DNA of 64,000 nucleotides from Hydrogenophaga sp. (GCF_026125825.1 NZ_JAHCKK010000004.1:1-64000); one strand, 5' to 3'; counted from the stretch's first letter, positions 16,854 to 25,680 are shown. The notes: generated from the letters alone by a model not told the origin. A program made the numbers and translations.

Positions 16854-17933
16854 TCAGCGGATGACGGCCAGGCCGAGGGCGTCGGCCAGGGGGGAGTGGC
16901 CCTGATCCACCACTTCGAGCGCGGCGTCCAGCACGGCCGGCGCGATCATGAAGCCATGGCGGTACAGGCCATTGATCGCCATTCTGCGCGGCCCCTCGAG
17001 GCGCAGCGCTGGCAGGTTGTCCGGCAGCGTGGGCCGCAGCTGCACGCCCAATTCCATGATGCGCGCTTCGCCAAAGCCCGGGTGCACGGTGTAGGCCGCG
17101 CTCAGCAGTTCCAGTGTGGAGCGCACGCTGGCGGGCGAGAGGTCGTCGGACTCGATCTCGGTCGCACCGATCACGAACACGCCGTCGGGCTTGGGGGCGA
17201 TGTAGAGCGGGTAGCGCGGGTGCACCAGGCGCGTGGGGCGAGACAGGCTCACGCCCGGCGCGTGGATGCGGGCGACTTCGCCGCGCACGCCGCGCAGGGC
17301 GTTCCATTGCGGCCGCGCGCCCAGGCCGCGGCAATCGAACAGCCAGCCGTGCGGTCCCGGGTCCACCTCGTCAGGCGTGCGCGAGGTGTGCCAGCGCACG
17401 GTGACGCCCAGCACCTGCATCTGGTGCGCGAGCGCTGCGAGCAGCCCGCGGTTGTCGAGCTGGCCTTCATCGGGCAGGTAAAGGCCCTGCGCAAAGCGGT
17501 GGGCCAGGGCCGGCTCCATCGTGGTGAGCGCCGCGCCATCGAGACGCTGCGCCTGAGGCAGCGAGGGCAGGGCAGCGCTGGTGCGCGCGAGCTGGCCGGC
17601 GAAGCGCTCGGCCTCGGCGGCGTCTTGCCGGTGCCAGAGCACCAGCGTGCCGCTTTGCTGGAAGAACACGGGCTGCTCCAGCGTGGCCAGCAGCTGGGGC
17701 CAGCGCGCGAGCGCATGCTGGCCCATGCGCACGACGTTGAGCTCGGTGACGGCGGACTCGGCCAGAGGGGCCAGCATGGCGGCGGCCACGCGCGCGGCGG
17801 CGTGCGCGGCTTCCGGACCGCCTGCGTCGATCACCTCGACGCGGTGTCCGCGCCGGGCCAGCGCGCAGGCCAGCAACCGGCCCATGAGGCCGGCGCCAAG
17901 TACCACGGCGTCGGGTGGGGAGGATGCGTTCAT
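16854..17933 (-). CDS. thiO: Glycine oxidase ThiO (FAD-dependent)
   Basis: The 359-residue flavoprotein supplies dehydroglycine for thiazole synthesis in aerobes. It has an N-terminal FAD motif VVLGAGLMGRLLACALARR, a substrate-side GVRGEVARIHAP, PLYIAPKPDGVFVIGATE, and the final GLYRHGFMIAP motif of DAO/ThiO proteins. Its place directly before thiS-thiG supports ThiO over other DAO-family oxidases. ATG 17933 is chosen because the FAD motif begins about ten residues later. Confidence 0.92.
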   Translation of the reverse strand: MNASSPPDAVVLGAGLMGRLLACALARRGHRVEVIDAGGPEAAHAAARVAAAMLAPLAESAVTELNVVRMGQHALARWPQLLATLEQPVFFQQSGTLVLWHRQDAAEAERFAGQLARTSAALPSLPQAQRLDGAALTTMEPALAHRFAQGLYLPDEGQLDNRGLLAALAHQMQVLGVTVRWHTSRTPDEVDPGPHGWLFDCRGLGARPQWNALRGVRGEVARIHAPGVSLSRPTRLVHPRYPLYIAPKPDGVFVIGATEIESDDLSPASVRSTLELLSAAYTVHPGFGEARIMELGVQLRPTLPDNLPALRLEGPRRMAINGLYRHGFMIAPAVLDAALEVVDQGHSPLADALGLAVIR

Positions 17934-18000
17934 GTCAAAGAGGGGCTGGGGGGCGCAATGAAGGAAGTCGGGTCGGGGGAGTCTCTCTAGAATGCGCGCC

Positions 18001-18840
18001 ATGACCCATGAAGCGCAACGTTACACCCGCGTCCTGTCCATCGCCGGCTCCGACAGCGGCGGGGGCGCTGGTATCCAGGCCGATCTCAAGACCTTTGCGG
18101 CCCTTGGCTGCTACGGCATGACGGCCATCACCGCCCTGACGGCGCAGAACACGCTCGGCGTGAGCGCCATCCACGGTGTGCCGCCCGAGATGCTCAAGGC
18201 CCAGCTGAGCGCGGTGCTCGACGACATCGGCGTGGACGCGGTGAAGATTGGCATGCTGCACGCACCCGAGATCGTGCGCACCGTGGCGTGGGCGCTGCGG
18301 CACTACGGGGTGAAAATTGTGGTGCTGGACCCGGTGATGGTGGCCACCAGCGGCGACCGCCTGATCGCGCCAGAGACGGTGCAGGTGCTGGTGGAGGAAC
18401 TGTTCCCGCTGGCCACCGTGGTCACGCCCAATCTGGACGAGGCCGCGCTCCTGCTGGGCCGGCCCATCGCCGATGCGGGCGAACTCGATGCCGCCGCGCG
18501 CGACCTGCTCGCGCTGGGCGCCCAGGCGGTGCTGCTCAAGGGCGGCCACCTGCCCGGCGACGAGGTTGCCGACCTGCTGGTGAGCGGCGACGGGCCCGCG
18601 CAACGCCTGGCGTCGCCGCGCATCGCGAGCCGCAACACACATGGCACCGGCTGCACGCTGTCGTCCGCTGTCGCGGCCTACCTCGCGCTGGGCCAGCCGC
18701 TGGAGCAGGCCGTGGCCAAGGCACGCAGCTACATCCTGCAGGCCATCGCGATGGGCGCCGACGTGTACACCGGTGCCGGCCACGGGCCGCTGAACCACAG
18801 CCACGCGCCGCTTGCTCTGCACAAGCGGCCCCGGGACTGA
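18001..18840 (+). CDS. thiD: Hydroxymethylpyrimidine/phosphomethylpyrimidine kinase
   Basis: The 279-residue ribokinase-fold enzyme phosphorylates HMP to HMP-PP. It shows LSIAGSDSGGGAGIQADLKT, CYGMTAITALTAQNT, VVLDPVMVATSGDRLI, VTPNLDEAALLL and the anion-hole motif NTHGTGCTLSSA. It is divergent from thiO across 67 bp. An in-frame ATG at 17992 is also possible, but 18001 fits the family better. Confidence 0.95.
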   Translation: MTHEAQRYTRVLSIAGSDSGGGAGIQADLKTFAALGCYGMTAITALTAQNTLGVSAIHGVPPEMLKAQLSAVLDDIGVDAVKIGMLHAPEIVRTVAWALRHYGVKIVVLDPVMVATSGDRLIAPETVQVLVEELFPLATVVTPNLDEAALLLGRPIADAGELDAAARDLLALGAQAVLLKGGHLPGDEVADLLVSGDGPAQRLASPRIASRNTHGTGCTLSSAVAAYLALGQPLEQAVAKARSYILQAIAMGADVYTGAGHGPLNHSHAPLALHKRPRD

Positions 18841-18866
18841 GGCGCGGCGGCGGGTCGGCATGGCGC

Positions 18867-20174
18867 TCAGGCCCGTGCCGGGGTCAGCCCGCCAGCACCG
18901 CGTGGCCGCGAGAGCGCGGCAAGCGCGAAGGTCAGTGCCAGCGTGGGCAGGGCCGAACCCAGTTGAGGCGCGAACTTCGCCAGCAGGTGGTAGCAGGCGA
19001 TGCCCAGCACCCACAGTGCGGCCGCGCTCCAGTCCACCGAGCGGGACGAGCCCGTGGCCACACCCGTGCCCAGGCGGCCCAGGATCACGCCATACAGCGG
19101 CACGAACACCGAACTGAGCAGCAGCAGGAAGGGCTCCAGCGTGTGCATGGGCAGCAGCAGCGCCAGGCCGGTGCAGACCAGGGCGAAACCCAGCCCGGCG
19201 GCGCGGATGCTCCAGCGCGGGCGCAGACTGTGCACCGAGACCGCGCCGGAATGCGCGTCGCCGTAGGCGTTGTCCATTTCGTCGAGCAGGATCAGGCCGA
19301 GCGCGATCAGGCCGCCCTGCGCGAGCAGCAGCGAGCCCACCAGGTTGGTGCCCGGCTCCACCGTGCTGACCACCAGGACGCCCAGCGCATAGCACCAGAT
19401 GTTGGCCAGCGCATACCCCAGCCAGGTGCCGCCCAGGGTGGAGGCGGTGCGTTTGCCGTGGCGCGCGTAGTCGGCCACCAGCGGCAGCCAGGACACCGGC
19501 ATCGCGATCACCAGGTCCATCGCGGAGAACAGGCCCATGCCACCGGCGCCGGGGCGGTTCCAGAAACCTTCAAAGCCCTGCGCCTGCAGGCGCGTGCCGA
19601 ACTGCCAGGTGAGCCAGGCCAGCGAGGCGATCACCAGCGGCAGGCCGAAGCGGCTCACGAAGCGGCGCACCAGCGTGAGCATGGAGCCCGCCATGAGCGC
19701 GGTGAGCACGCCACCCCACAGCAGGGTGGCCAGCAGCTTGCCGCCGGTGCCATCGAGCAGGCCGCCAGGCTCGCTGCCCAGCGCCTGCTTGAGGATGGCG
19801 ACCGTGCCCTCTTGCATGATGACCAGCTCGAAGGTGGTCCAGCCGACCAGCTGAGCGATGTTGAGCAGCACTGGCAGGCGCGCGAAGGCGCTGCCGTAGG
19901 TGGCGTGCATCAGGCCGGCGCTGGACAGGCCGGTCTGGCAACCCAGGCGGGCCGTCCAGGCCAGCAGCCCGGCGCCGATGAGCGACCCGAGCACGATGGC
20001 AATGACCGCGTCGCGCGTGCCCACCGCGGGCACCAGGTAGGCGCCGATCTGCATCACCAGAAGACCGGTGCCCAGGCTGAACCAGAGGGCGGCGTGTTCG
20101 TGGAAGTGGAAGACCCGGTTGTCTTGCGGCACGGGGGTCAGGGCCTGGTTGGCCGGGGATGGATTCATCGACAT
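18867..20174 (-). CDS. cytX: NCS1-family permease, probable HMP transporter (CytX-like)
   Basis: The 435-residue membrane protein has about 12 hydrophobic segments and the NCS1 signature in the N-terminal part (HEHAALWFSLGTGLLVMQIG, then PAVGTRDAVIAIVLGSLIGA). NCS1 proteins carry cytosine, allantoin or related bases; a member under a TPP riboswitch and beside thiD is predicted to import hydroxymethylpyrimidine. The gene is convergent with thiD (26-base gap). Substrate is inferred from the riboswitch. Confidence 0.88.
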   Translation of the reverse strand: MSMNPSPANQALTPVPQDNRVFHFHEHAALWFSLGTGLLVMQIGAYLVPAVGTRDAVIAIVLGSLIGAGLLAWTARLGCQTGLSSAGLMHATYGSAFARLPVLLNIAQLVGWTTFELVIMQEGTVAILKQALGSEPGGLLDGTGGKLLATLLWGGVLTALMAGSMLTLVRRFVSRFGLPLVIASLAWLTWQFGTRLQAQGFEGFWNRPGAGGMGLFSAMDLVIAMPVSWLPLVADYARHGKRTASTLGGTWLGYALANIWCYALGVLVVSTVEPGTNLVGSLLLAQGGLIALGLILLDEMDNAYGDAHSGAVSVHSLRPRWSIRAAGLGFALVCTGLALLLPMHTLEPFLLLLSSVFVPLYGVILGRLGTGVATGSSRSVDWSAAALWVLGIACYHLLAKFAPQLGSALPTLALTFALAALSRPRGAGGLTPARA

Positions 20175-20254
20175 GGAAACGCTCCAAGCAGTGTTGAAGC
20201 AGGTGGGCTGGGCCGGGTGCCTGCCGCGCGGCGCAACGGGGCTTGGGTATCCGG

Positions 20255-20347
20255 CCTGCTTCCCTGCGCGAGGATTACCTCAATCAGGTTCAAAGGGACT
20301 CTCTCAGTCGCGCCCGGGCCCAAGGCCCGGGGCAACACCCCTAGCGG
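20255..20347 (-). promoter_or_regulatory. TPP riboswitch (THI element)
   Basis: Read on the minus strand the stretch has the ordered conserved parts of the thi-box: GGGGTG at its 5' side, a GC-rich helix (CCCCGGGCC with GGCCCGGG), CTGAGAGAGT, CCCTTTGAACCTGA, then GGTAAT and GCAGGGAAGCA at the 3' side. It lies in the leader of the cytX-like gene, 80 bases before its ATG, and should shut expression off when thiamine pyrophosphate is high. Confidence 0.95.
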
Positions 20348-20382
20348 ATGCGCCAGCAATGGCGCGGGACGAAGTATACGGC

Positions 20383-21180
20383 TCAGGCCCCGAGAGCCTG
20401 GGGAATCCACTGCATGACCTGGTCGAGCGCCACCTGGGGTGTCTCCAGGTGGCCGCCCGGGACTTCCAGCAGTTGCGTTTTCGGGTTGGCCGGCAGGCGG
20501 TCCACGTAGTAGGCCCGCACGCGGGAGAACAGGGGGTCTTTTTCCCCGATGGCGGTCAGCACGGGCAGGCCCGGGGGCAGCCTCGGCGCCGTCACACCCA
20601 TGTCGGCGTCGGACTCGGGGTCGAAGTACGAGAGAAAGTTCTTCGCGGTGGTGACCACCGGCTGTTGCCGGCCCTGGTTGATGTCCAGGAAACGCTGCGT
20701 CTCGTCGCCCTTGCCGGCGGCCAGCAGCTCGCGGGCGCTCTGGATGCTGTCGCGCACCGGCGCGAGGCTGGGCGAGGTGAAGTAGCCGCGCGGGACGTGG
20801 CCCGGTGCCATCAGCACCAGCGCGTGGGCCACACCGCCGCGGGCGGCGTGGCTCATGGCGGCGGGCACGCCCATGCTGTGGCCCCAGATCACGATGCGCG
20901 TGGCGCCCTGATCCTGCAAGGCTTTCACGTGCTGCGCCACCTCGGCCATGGCGCCATCCCAGTGGCCTTGCAGGTAGCGGTTGCGCGACCAGGGCATGTC
21001 TGGCAGCGAGACCAGCCAGCCCTGCTGTTCCATCGCCGTCTTCACCGGTTGGTACTGCGGGCTGGCGGGTCCGCCCGGGTTCTTGCCGTGCAGCATCAGC
21101 ACACCGATGCGCTCGGCCGCCGAGGCGGGCCGGGTGAACAGGGGGAGGAGGGCGAGCGAGGCGAACGACCGGCGTTTCAT
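20383..21180 (-). CDS. Secreted alpha/beta-hydrolase
   Basis: The 265-residue protein begins with a signal peptide (MKRRSFASLALLPLF, cleavage near ASA-AE). The hydrolase fold shows LMLHGKNPGG after strand 3, the nucleophile elbow IVIWGHSMGV with serine in GHSMG, an acidic residue around GEKDPLF, and the catalytic histidine in VPGGHLETP. Periplasmic localisation is predicted; the substrate is unknown. It is downstream of the fcc genes in the same direction but separated by a terminator. Confidence 0.8.
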   Translation of the reverse strand: MKRRSFASLALLPLFTRPASAAERIGVLMLHGKNPGGPASPQYQPVKTAMEQQGWLVSLPDMPWSRNRYLQGHWDGAMAEVAQHVKALQDQGATRIVIWGHSMGVPAAMSHAARGGVAHALVLMAPGHVPRGYFTSPSLAPVRDSIQSARELLAAGKGDETQRFLDINQGRQQPVVTTAKNFLSYFDPESDADMGVTAPRLPPGLPVLTAIGEKDPLFSRVRAYYVDRLPANPKTQLLEVPGGHLETPQVALDQVMQWIPQALGA

Positions 21181-21205
21181 GGAACTCCCTGGTGTGGACG
21201 GGGCA

Positions 21206-21229
21206 AGAAAAAGCCCCGCGAGCGGGGCT
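21206..21229 (-). terminator. Rho-independent terminator after fccB
   Basis: Minus-strand hairpin AGCCCCGC with GCGGGGCT, followed by a TTTTTCTT run. It closes the fccA-fccB transcript. Confidence 0.8.
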
Positions 21230-21246
21230 GCTGGCGTGCGGCGGCC

Positions 21247-22524
21247 TCAGGCCAGCGAATCGGCCCAGATGTTGCGCGCCCAGGCCATGGCGTATTGGCC
21301 TTCGAGTTCGCTGGCCGCGCTGGACAGGCCACCCGAGCCGGGCACCGTCAGCATGGTCTTCTGCGCCGCGTCGTACTTGTGCACGCTGGCCACGTGCACC
21401 ACGTCGGTCGCGGTGACGAAGCTGTAGCAGGTGTTGGCGTAGATCGGCAGCGAAGGCGCCTCCTTGCCTTGCAGCAGCGAGACCACGGCGGCAGCGCAGG
21501 TCTTGCCGTGCTGGTTGGCCATGTGGCCCGACTTGGGCATGCCCGGGGCGATCTGGATCGCGTCGCCCAGCACGTGGATGTGCTTCGCAGCCTTCGATTC
21601 AAAGGTCAGGAAGTCCACTTCGCACCAGCGCGCGTTGGCGGTGGCCAGGCCGGTTTTCACCGCGATCTCGCCTGCGCGCTGCGCAGGCAGGACGTTGGCC
21701 ACGCTGGCTTTGAAGTCGTCGTTGAACTCGAACTTCAGGGTGTTCGTGGCAGCGTCCACATCCACCAGCTTGTGCTTGGGTCGGTATTCGATCAGGCCCT
21801 TGTAGTGCTCGTCCCAGGCCTTCATGAACAGGCCCTTTTTCGAGGTGATGTCGTCGTTGGCGTCGAAGATGACGACCTTGCTCCTGGGCTTGGCTTTCTT
21901 GAAGTAGCTCGCCACCATGCAGGCGCGCTCGTAGGGGCCGGGCGGGCAGCGGTAGGGCGCCAGCGGGATGGACAGCGCATACACACCGCCATCGGGCATG
22001 GCCTCGAGCTGCTGGCGCAGCGCCAGCGTCTGCGGGCCGGCCTTCCAGGCGTGCAGCACCTTGTCGGCGGCACCAGGCCTGCCCATGCCGGGCAGGGTGT
22101 CCCACATGAAGTCGATGCCCGGCGAGAGGATCAGGCGGTCGTAGGGCAGTTCGCCACCACTGGCCAGCTTCACGGTGTGCTTGGCCGGGTCGATGCTGGA
22201 CACCATGTCGCGCACCACCTTCACACCGTGGCGCTTGCTCAGGTTGTCGTACGGCGTGGTGATGTCGGCCATGGTCTTGTGGCCACCGAGCACCAGGTTG
22301 GAAATCGGGCAGGAGACAAAGGCCGCGTTGGGCTCGACCAGGGTCACATCGATGCCGTAGTCGGAGAACATGCGCACGTATTTGGCGGCGGTGGCGCCAC
22401 CGTAGCCGCCACCGACCACGACGACCTTGGCGCCGCTGCCGGTGGTGGCGCAGCCACTCAGGAGACCCAGGCTGGCCACGGCCGAACCGGCCCCCAGCGT
22501 TTGAACGAATTGACGGCGTTTCAT
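21247..22524 (-). CDS. fccB: Flavocytochrome c sulfide dehydrogenase, flavoprotein subunit
   Basis: The 425-residue FAD protein oxidises sulfide in the periplasm and passes electrons to its cytochrome partner. A twin-arginine-like leader (MKRRQFVQTLGAGSAVASL) is followed by the FAD motif KVVVVGGGYGGATAA. The two redox cysteines that form the active-site disulfide are visible in FVSCPISNL and NTCYSFV. C-terminal HVLGDAIQIAPGMPKSGHMA is the second FAD contact. It lies 12 bases after fccA. It can equally be named soxF given the adjoining sox genes. Confidence 0.92.
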   Translation of the reverse strand: MKRRQFVQTLGAGSAVASLGLLSGCATTGSGAKVVVVGGGYGGATAAKYVRMFSDYGIDVTLVEPNAAFVSCPISNLVLGGHKTMADITTPYDNLSKRHGVKVVRDMVSSIDPAKHTVKLASGGELPYDRLILSPGIDFMWDTLPGMGRPGAADKVLHAWKAGPQTLALRQQLEAMPDGGVYALSIPLAPYRCPPGPYERACMVASYFKKAKPRSKVVIFDANDDITSKKGLFMKAWDEHYKGLIEYRPKHKLVDVDAATNTLKFEFNDDFKASVANVLPAQRAGEIAVKTGLATANARWCEVDFLTFESKAAKHIHVLGDAIQIAPGMPKSGHMANQHGKTCAAAVVSLLQGKEAPSLPIYANTCYSFVTATDVVHVASVHKYDAAQKTMLTVPGSGGLSSAASELEGQYAMAWARNIWADSLA

Positions 22525-22536
22525 GGCAGGGGCTCC

Positions 22537-22839
22537 TTACTTCTTCTGTGCAGCGAAATAACCGGCGATATCGGCCAGCTGTTCATCGGTGTAGCCCTTG
22601 GCGAGCTGGTGCATGATGGTCGCGGGCCGCTTGCCGGCCTTGAACTCCAGCAGCTTCTGCAGGAGGTCGTCCTTGCCCTGGCCTGCGAGCGAGATGGCGC
22701 CTGCCTGGGCCCGGCCATCGGTGCCATGGCAGTTGGCACAGGCCGCAGCCCACACCTTGATCTGATTGACCTGGGCTTGTGCCCCCATGGCGGCGGCGCA
22801 GAGCACGCCCGCGGTCAGCCATTTCATTGTTTTCACCAT
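22537..22839 (-). CDS. fccA: Flavocytochrome c sulfide dehydrogenase, monohaem cytochrome subunit
   Basis: The 100-residue class I cytochrome c has a signal peptide (ending AMGAQAQ), one haem site CANCH, and an axial methionine in RPATIMHQLAKGYT. Its position directly upstream of fccB identifies it as the FccA/SoxE electron acceptor. ATG 22839 is chosen because the signal peptide starts there. It is divergent from soxC. Confidence 0.88.
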   Translation of the reverse strand: MVKTMKWLTAGVLCAAAMGAQAQVNQIKVWAAACANCHGTDGRAQAGAISLAGQGKDDLLQKLLEFKAGKRPATIMHQLAKGYTDEQLADIAGYFAAQKK

Positions 22840-22977
22840 CGTGGTCTCCAGTGGGGTGTTGAAATGTAAGTGCATCCAAAACTGTAGCAGACGCCTCTTG
22901 TTGCGCCTAACTATCCGTAAGTACGCATATTTCGATGGTTCATGCTAGCAGCGGGGCTGAGGAGTGCTTTACCGTGT

Positions 22978-22992
22978 TAACCCTTGGGGTTA
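22978..22992. promoter_or_regulatory. Inverted repeat in the fccA-soxC divergent promoter region
   Basis: TAACCC and GGGTTA flank a three-base centre in the 245-bp region between the divergent fccA and soxC genes. It is a candidate operator for a sulfur-responsive repressor such as SoxR; no regulator gene is present in the window. Confidence 0.35.
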
Positions 22993-23084
22993 CGGGTTTC
23001 TACTAATCCGAATATCAGCAATCACTCATATAGTCCCACATCCAAGGCGACAGGCCATCGCCCACCCCACAAGGAAATCCCACC

Positions 23085-24428
23085 GTGTCCAAAGACCTGA
23101 GTGACGTCATCGGGCGCGTTCTGCCCGCCCCGGAAAACCACCTGAGCACCGAGAAGCTGGAGCAGGCACGCAAGGCCCGCCGCAGCTTCATGGGCAAGGC
23201 CCTCGCCATGGGCGCAGGCGCCGTGACCAGCGCCGCAGCCAGCACGCGCGCCTTGGCCGCCGATGGCGAGGACGCGATCCTCAAGCTCCCTGCACACAGC
23301 ACCGGCCTGGGCCAGCCCGTGGCCACGCTGGGCTACGGGATGCCCAGCAAATGGGAAAGCAACCTGCAGCGCCGCCAGAGCCCGGGCCTCACCCGCGTGC
23401 CCCAGGCCTCGGTGAGCTTCACACCGCTGCAGGGCCTGTTCGGCATCATCACGCCCAGCGGCCTTCATTTCGAGCGCCACCACCAGGGCTGGTGGGACAT
23501 CGACCCCTCCCAGCACCGCCTGATGGTCAATGGCCTGGTCAAGCGCGAGCGCGTCTTCACCATGGACGACCTGATGCGCCTGCCCAGCGTCTCGCGCATC
23601 CACTTCATCGAGTGTGGCGCCAACTCCGCGCCGGAGTGGGGCAATGTGGCGCTGCCCTCCGTGCAGTACACGCACGGCATGGTGAGCTGCTCCGAGTTCA
23701 CCGGCGTGCTGCTCTCCACCCTGCTGGAGATGTGCGGATACGACAAGAAGAACGGCAAGTACGTGCTGGCCGAAGGCGCCGACGGCTCGTCGATGACGCG
23801 CACCATCGACATCGACCGCGCAATGGATGACTGCCTGGTGGCCTGGGCCATGAATGGCGAGATGCTGCGCCCCGAGAACGGCTATCCGCTTCGCCTGGTG
23901 GTGCCGGGCATCCAGGGCGTGAGCTGGGTGAAGTACCTGCGCCGCCTGGAAGTCGGGGACCAGAAGTGGGCCACCAAGGACGAGGCGGTGCACTACATCG
24001 ACCACATGCCCGACGGCACGCACCGCCAGTACACCGGCATTCAGGAATGCAAGAGCGTGATCACCACGCCCTCGGGCAGCCAGACGCTGTTGGACAAGGG
24101 CTACTACAACGTGACCGGCCTGGCCTGGTCGGGCCGTGGCGCCATCAAGCGCGTGGATGTCAGCACCGACGGTGGGCGCAACTGGCGCACCGCGCGGCTG
24201 GAAGGCCCGATCCTGCCCAAGGCGCTGACGCGCTTCAACATCGACTGGGTCTGGGACGGCAAGCCCGCCGTGCTGCAAAGCCGCGCGATCGACAGCACGG
24301 GCTATGTGCAACCCAAGATCAACCAGCTGCGCGCCGTTCGCGGCACGCGCTCGATCTACCACCAGAACGCCATCCAGTCATGGCGCGTCGCTGAAAACGG
24401 CGAAGTCTCCAATGTCCAGGTGTACTGA
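23085..24428 (+). CDS. soxC: Sulfane dehydrogenase subunit SoxC (molybdenum cofactor)
   Basis: The 447-residue periplasmic protein is the Mo subunit of SoxCD, which removes six electrons from the SoxY-bound sulfane sulfur. It has a Tat-type leader (ARRSFMGKALAMGAGAV), the sulfite-oxidase-family molybdopterin region with the Mo-ligand cysteine in IHFIECGANSAPEW, and GYPLRLVVPGIQGVSWVKYL. The C-terminal dimerisation domain is complete (SGRGAIKRVDVSTDGGRNW). Two bases separate it from soxD. Confidence 0.95.
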   Translation: MSKDLSDVIGRVLPAPENHLSTEKLEQARKARRSFMGKALAMGAGAVTSAAASTRALAADGEDAILKLPAHSTGLGQPVATLGYGMPSKWESNLQRRQSPGLTRVPQASVSFTPLQGLFGIITPSGLHFERHHQGWWDIDPSQHRLMVNGLVKRERVFTMDDLMRLPSVSRIHFIECGANSAPEWGNVALPSVQYTHGMVSCSEFTGVLLSTLLEMCGYDKKNGKYVLAEGADGSSMTRTIDIDRAMDDCLVAWAMNGEMLRPENGYPLRLVVPGIQGVSWVKYLRRLEVGDQKWATKDEAVHYIDHMPDGTHRQYTGIQECKSVITTPSGSQTLLDKGYYNVTGLAWSGRGAIKRVDVSTDGGRNWRTARLEGPILPKALTRFNIDWVWDGKPAVLQSRAIDSTGYVQPKINQLRAVRGTRSIYHQNAIQSWRVAENGEVSNVQVY

Positions 24429-24429
24429 T

Positions 24430-25566
24430 ATGACGACCCCCCGCCGCGCTTTGCGCGCCCCCCTCCAGGGGGCAACACCTGCGGCCCGGCCAAGCCGGTT
24501 CCGCGTTGTTTCTGGTGTTGTCCTCGCGTCGCTCGCCATGGTTTGCTCCGGCAGCGCGTTGGCGCAGACCAAGCCCTGGCACGACCTGGGCCGCGATGCC
24601 ACCCAGGCCGAGGTGAAGGCCTGGGACATCGATGTGCGTCCCGATTTCAAGGGCCTGCCCAAGGGCGCGGGCTCGGTGGCTCTGGGCGAGCAGGTGTGGG
24701 AGGCGCAGTGCGCGTCCTGCCATGGCAGCTTCGGCGAGTCGAACGAGGTGTTCACCCCCATCGTGGGCGGCACCACCAAGGCCGACATCGAACGTGGCCG
24801 CGTGAAGAACCTCGAACCCGGCAGCAGCTTCCCGCAGAAGACCACCATGATGAAGGTGGCCACGCTCTCGACGCTGTGGGACTACATCAACCGCGCCATG
24901 CCCTGGAACGCGCCCAAGACGCTCAAGACCGACGAGGTCTACGCTGTGACGGCCTACCTGCTGAGCCTGGCCGAGGTGGTACCGGCCGACTTCACCCTGA
25001 GCGACCAGAACATTGCCGAGGTGCAAAAGCGCATGCCCAACCGCAACGGCATGGTGTTTTACGAGCCGCTGTGGAAACTCGAAGGCAAGGGCGACGTCAA
25101 GAACGTGGCCTGCATGAAGGATTGCCCGGTGGAGCCGACCATCCGCTCTTCGCTGCCCGACTTCGCGCGCGACGCGCACGGCAACATCCAGGAGCAGAAC
25201 CGCGTGATCGGCCCGGTGCGCGGCGCCGACACCACCAAGCCAGCGCCCACGGCACCCGTGGGCAGCGGTTCCAAGCCGACCGTGGTGGTCGCTGCCGCCA
25301 AGCCTGCAGGCGGTGACGTGAAAGCCCTGCTCGCGGCCAACAGCTGCACGGCTTGCCACGGCATGTCGCAGAAGATCGTGGGTCCGGGCTTTACCGAGAT
25401 CGCGAAGAAGCACAAAGGCCAGGAGCGCCTGGAAGCCTACCTCGCCGTGAAGATCCGCGAAGGCGGCGTGGGGGTGTTCGGCGCCGTGCCCATGCCCGCG
25501 CAGCCCCAATTGAGCGCAGCCGAGGCGGCCGCCATCGCCAAATGGATCGCCGACGGCGCCAAGTAA
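24430..25566 (+). CDS. soxD: Dihaem cytochrome c subunit SoxD
   Basis: The 378-residue protein takes electrons from SoxC. It has two haem-binding sites, CASCH in the N-terminal domain and CTACH in the C-terminal domain, joined by a Pro/Ala-rich linker (about residues 270-305). The first 26 residues (MTTPRRALRAPLQGATPAAR and on) are encoded by a REP-like repeat; the normal hydrophobic signal (SGVVLASLAMVCSGSALAQ) begins only after it, and no alternative start codon occurs between. So the leader was extended by the repeat. The C-terminal haem domain is closely similar to the next gene. Confidence 0.94.
   Translation: MTTPRRALRAPLQGATPAARPSRFRVVSGVVLASLAMVCSGSALAQTKPWHDLGRDATQAEVKAWDIDVRPDFKGLPKGAGSVALGEQVWEAQCASCHGSFGESNEVFTPIVGGTTKADIERGRVKNLEPGSSFPQKTTMMKVATLSTLWDYINRAMPWNAPKTLKTDEVYAVTAYLLSLAEVVPADFTLSDQNIAEVQKRMPNRNGMVFYEPLWKLEGKGDVKNVACMKDCPVEPTIRSSLPDFARDAHGNIQEQNRVIGPVRGADTTKPAPTAPVGSGSKPTVVVAAAKPAGGDVKALLAANSCTACHGMSQKIVGPGFTEIAKKHKGQERLEAYLAVKIREGGVGVFGAVPMPAQPQLSAAEAAAIAKWIADGAK
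24434..24506 (+). repeat. REP-like intergenic repeat inside the soxD 5' coding end (copy 2)
   Basis: The stretch runs CCCCC, GCGCG, CTCCAGGGGGCAACACC, CCGGC and AAGCCGGTTCC. It shares this order with the copy downstream of soxB. Here it overlaps the first codons of soxD and is translated. Confidence 0.65.
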
Positions 25567-25576
25567 GCGCGCGCCT

Positions 25577-25612
25577 CAAAGGGCCCGGCGGGCGCTGCCC
25601 ATGGGCCCTTTG
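25577..25612 (+). terminator. Hairpin after soxD
   Basis: CAAAGGGCCC and GGGCCCTTTG form perfect 10-bp arms around a 16-base GC-rich loop, just after the soxD stop. The T-run is short, so this may be a partial terminator or an mRNA-stability hairpin. Confidence 0.6.
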
Positions 25613-25680
25613 AGTATGCTTCTAAATATTTGCATTTACTCGTAAACCCCATTCCCCCCACGACAAGGAGACCTTACGCT

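Noticed and set aside
18288-20417. Plus-strand frame of 709 residues over thiD and cytX
   Set aside because: It overlaps thiD in another frame and cytX antisense; no motif or start signal supports it.
20068-22869. Plus-strand frame of 933 residues over cytX, the hydrolase and fcc genes
   Set aside because: It crosses a TPP riboswitch and four genes on the other strand; its composition is that of a shadow frame.
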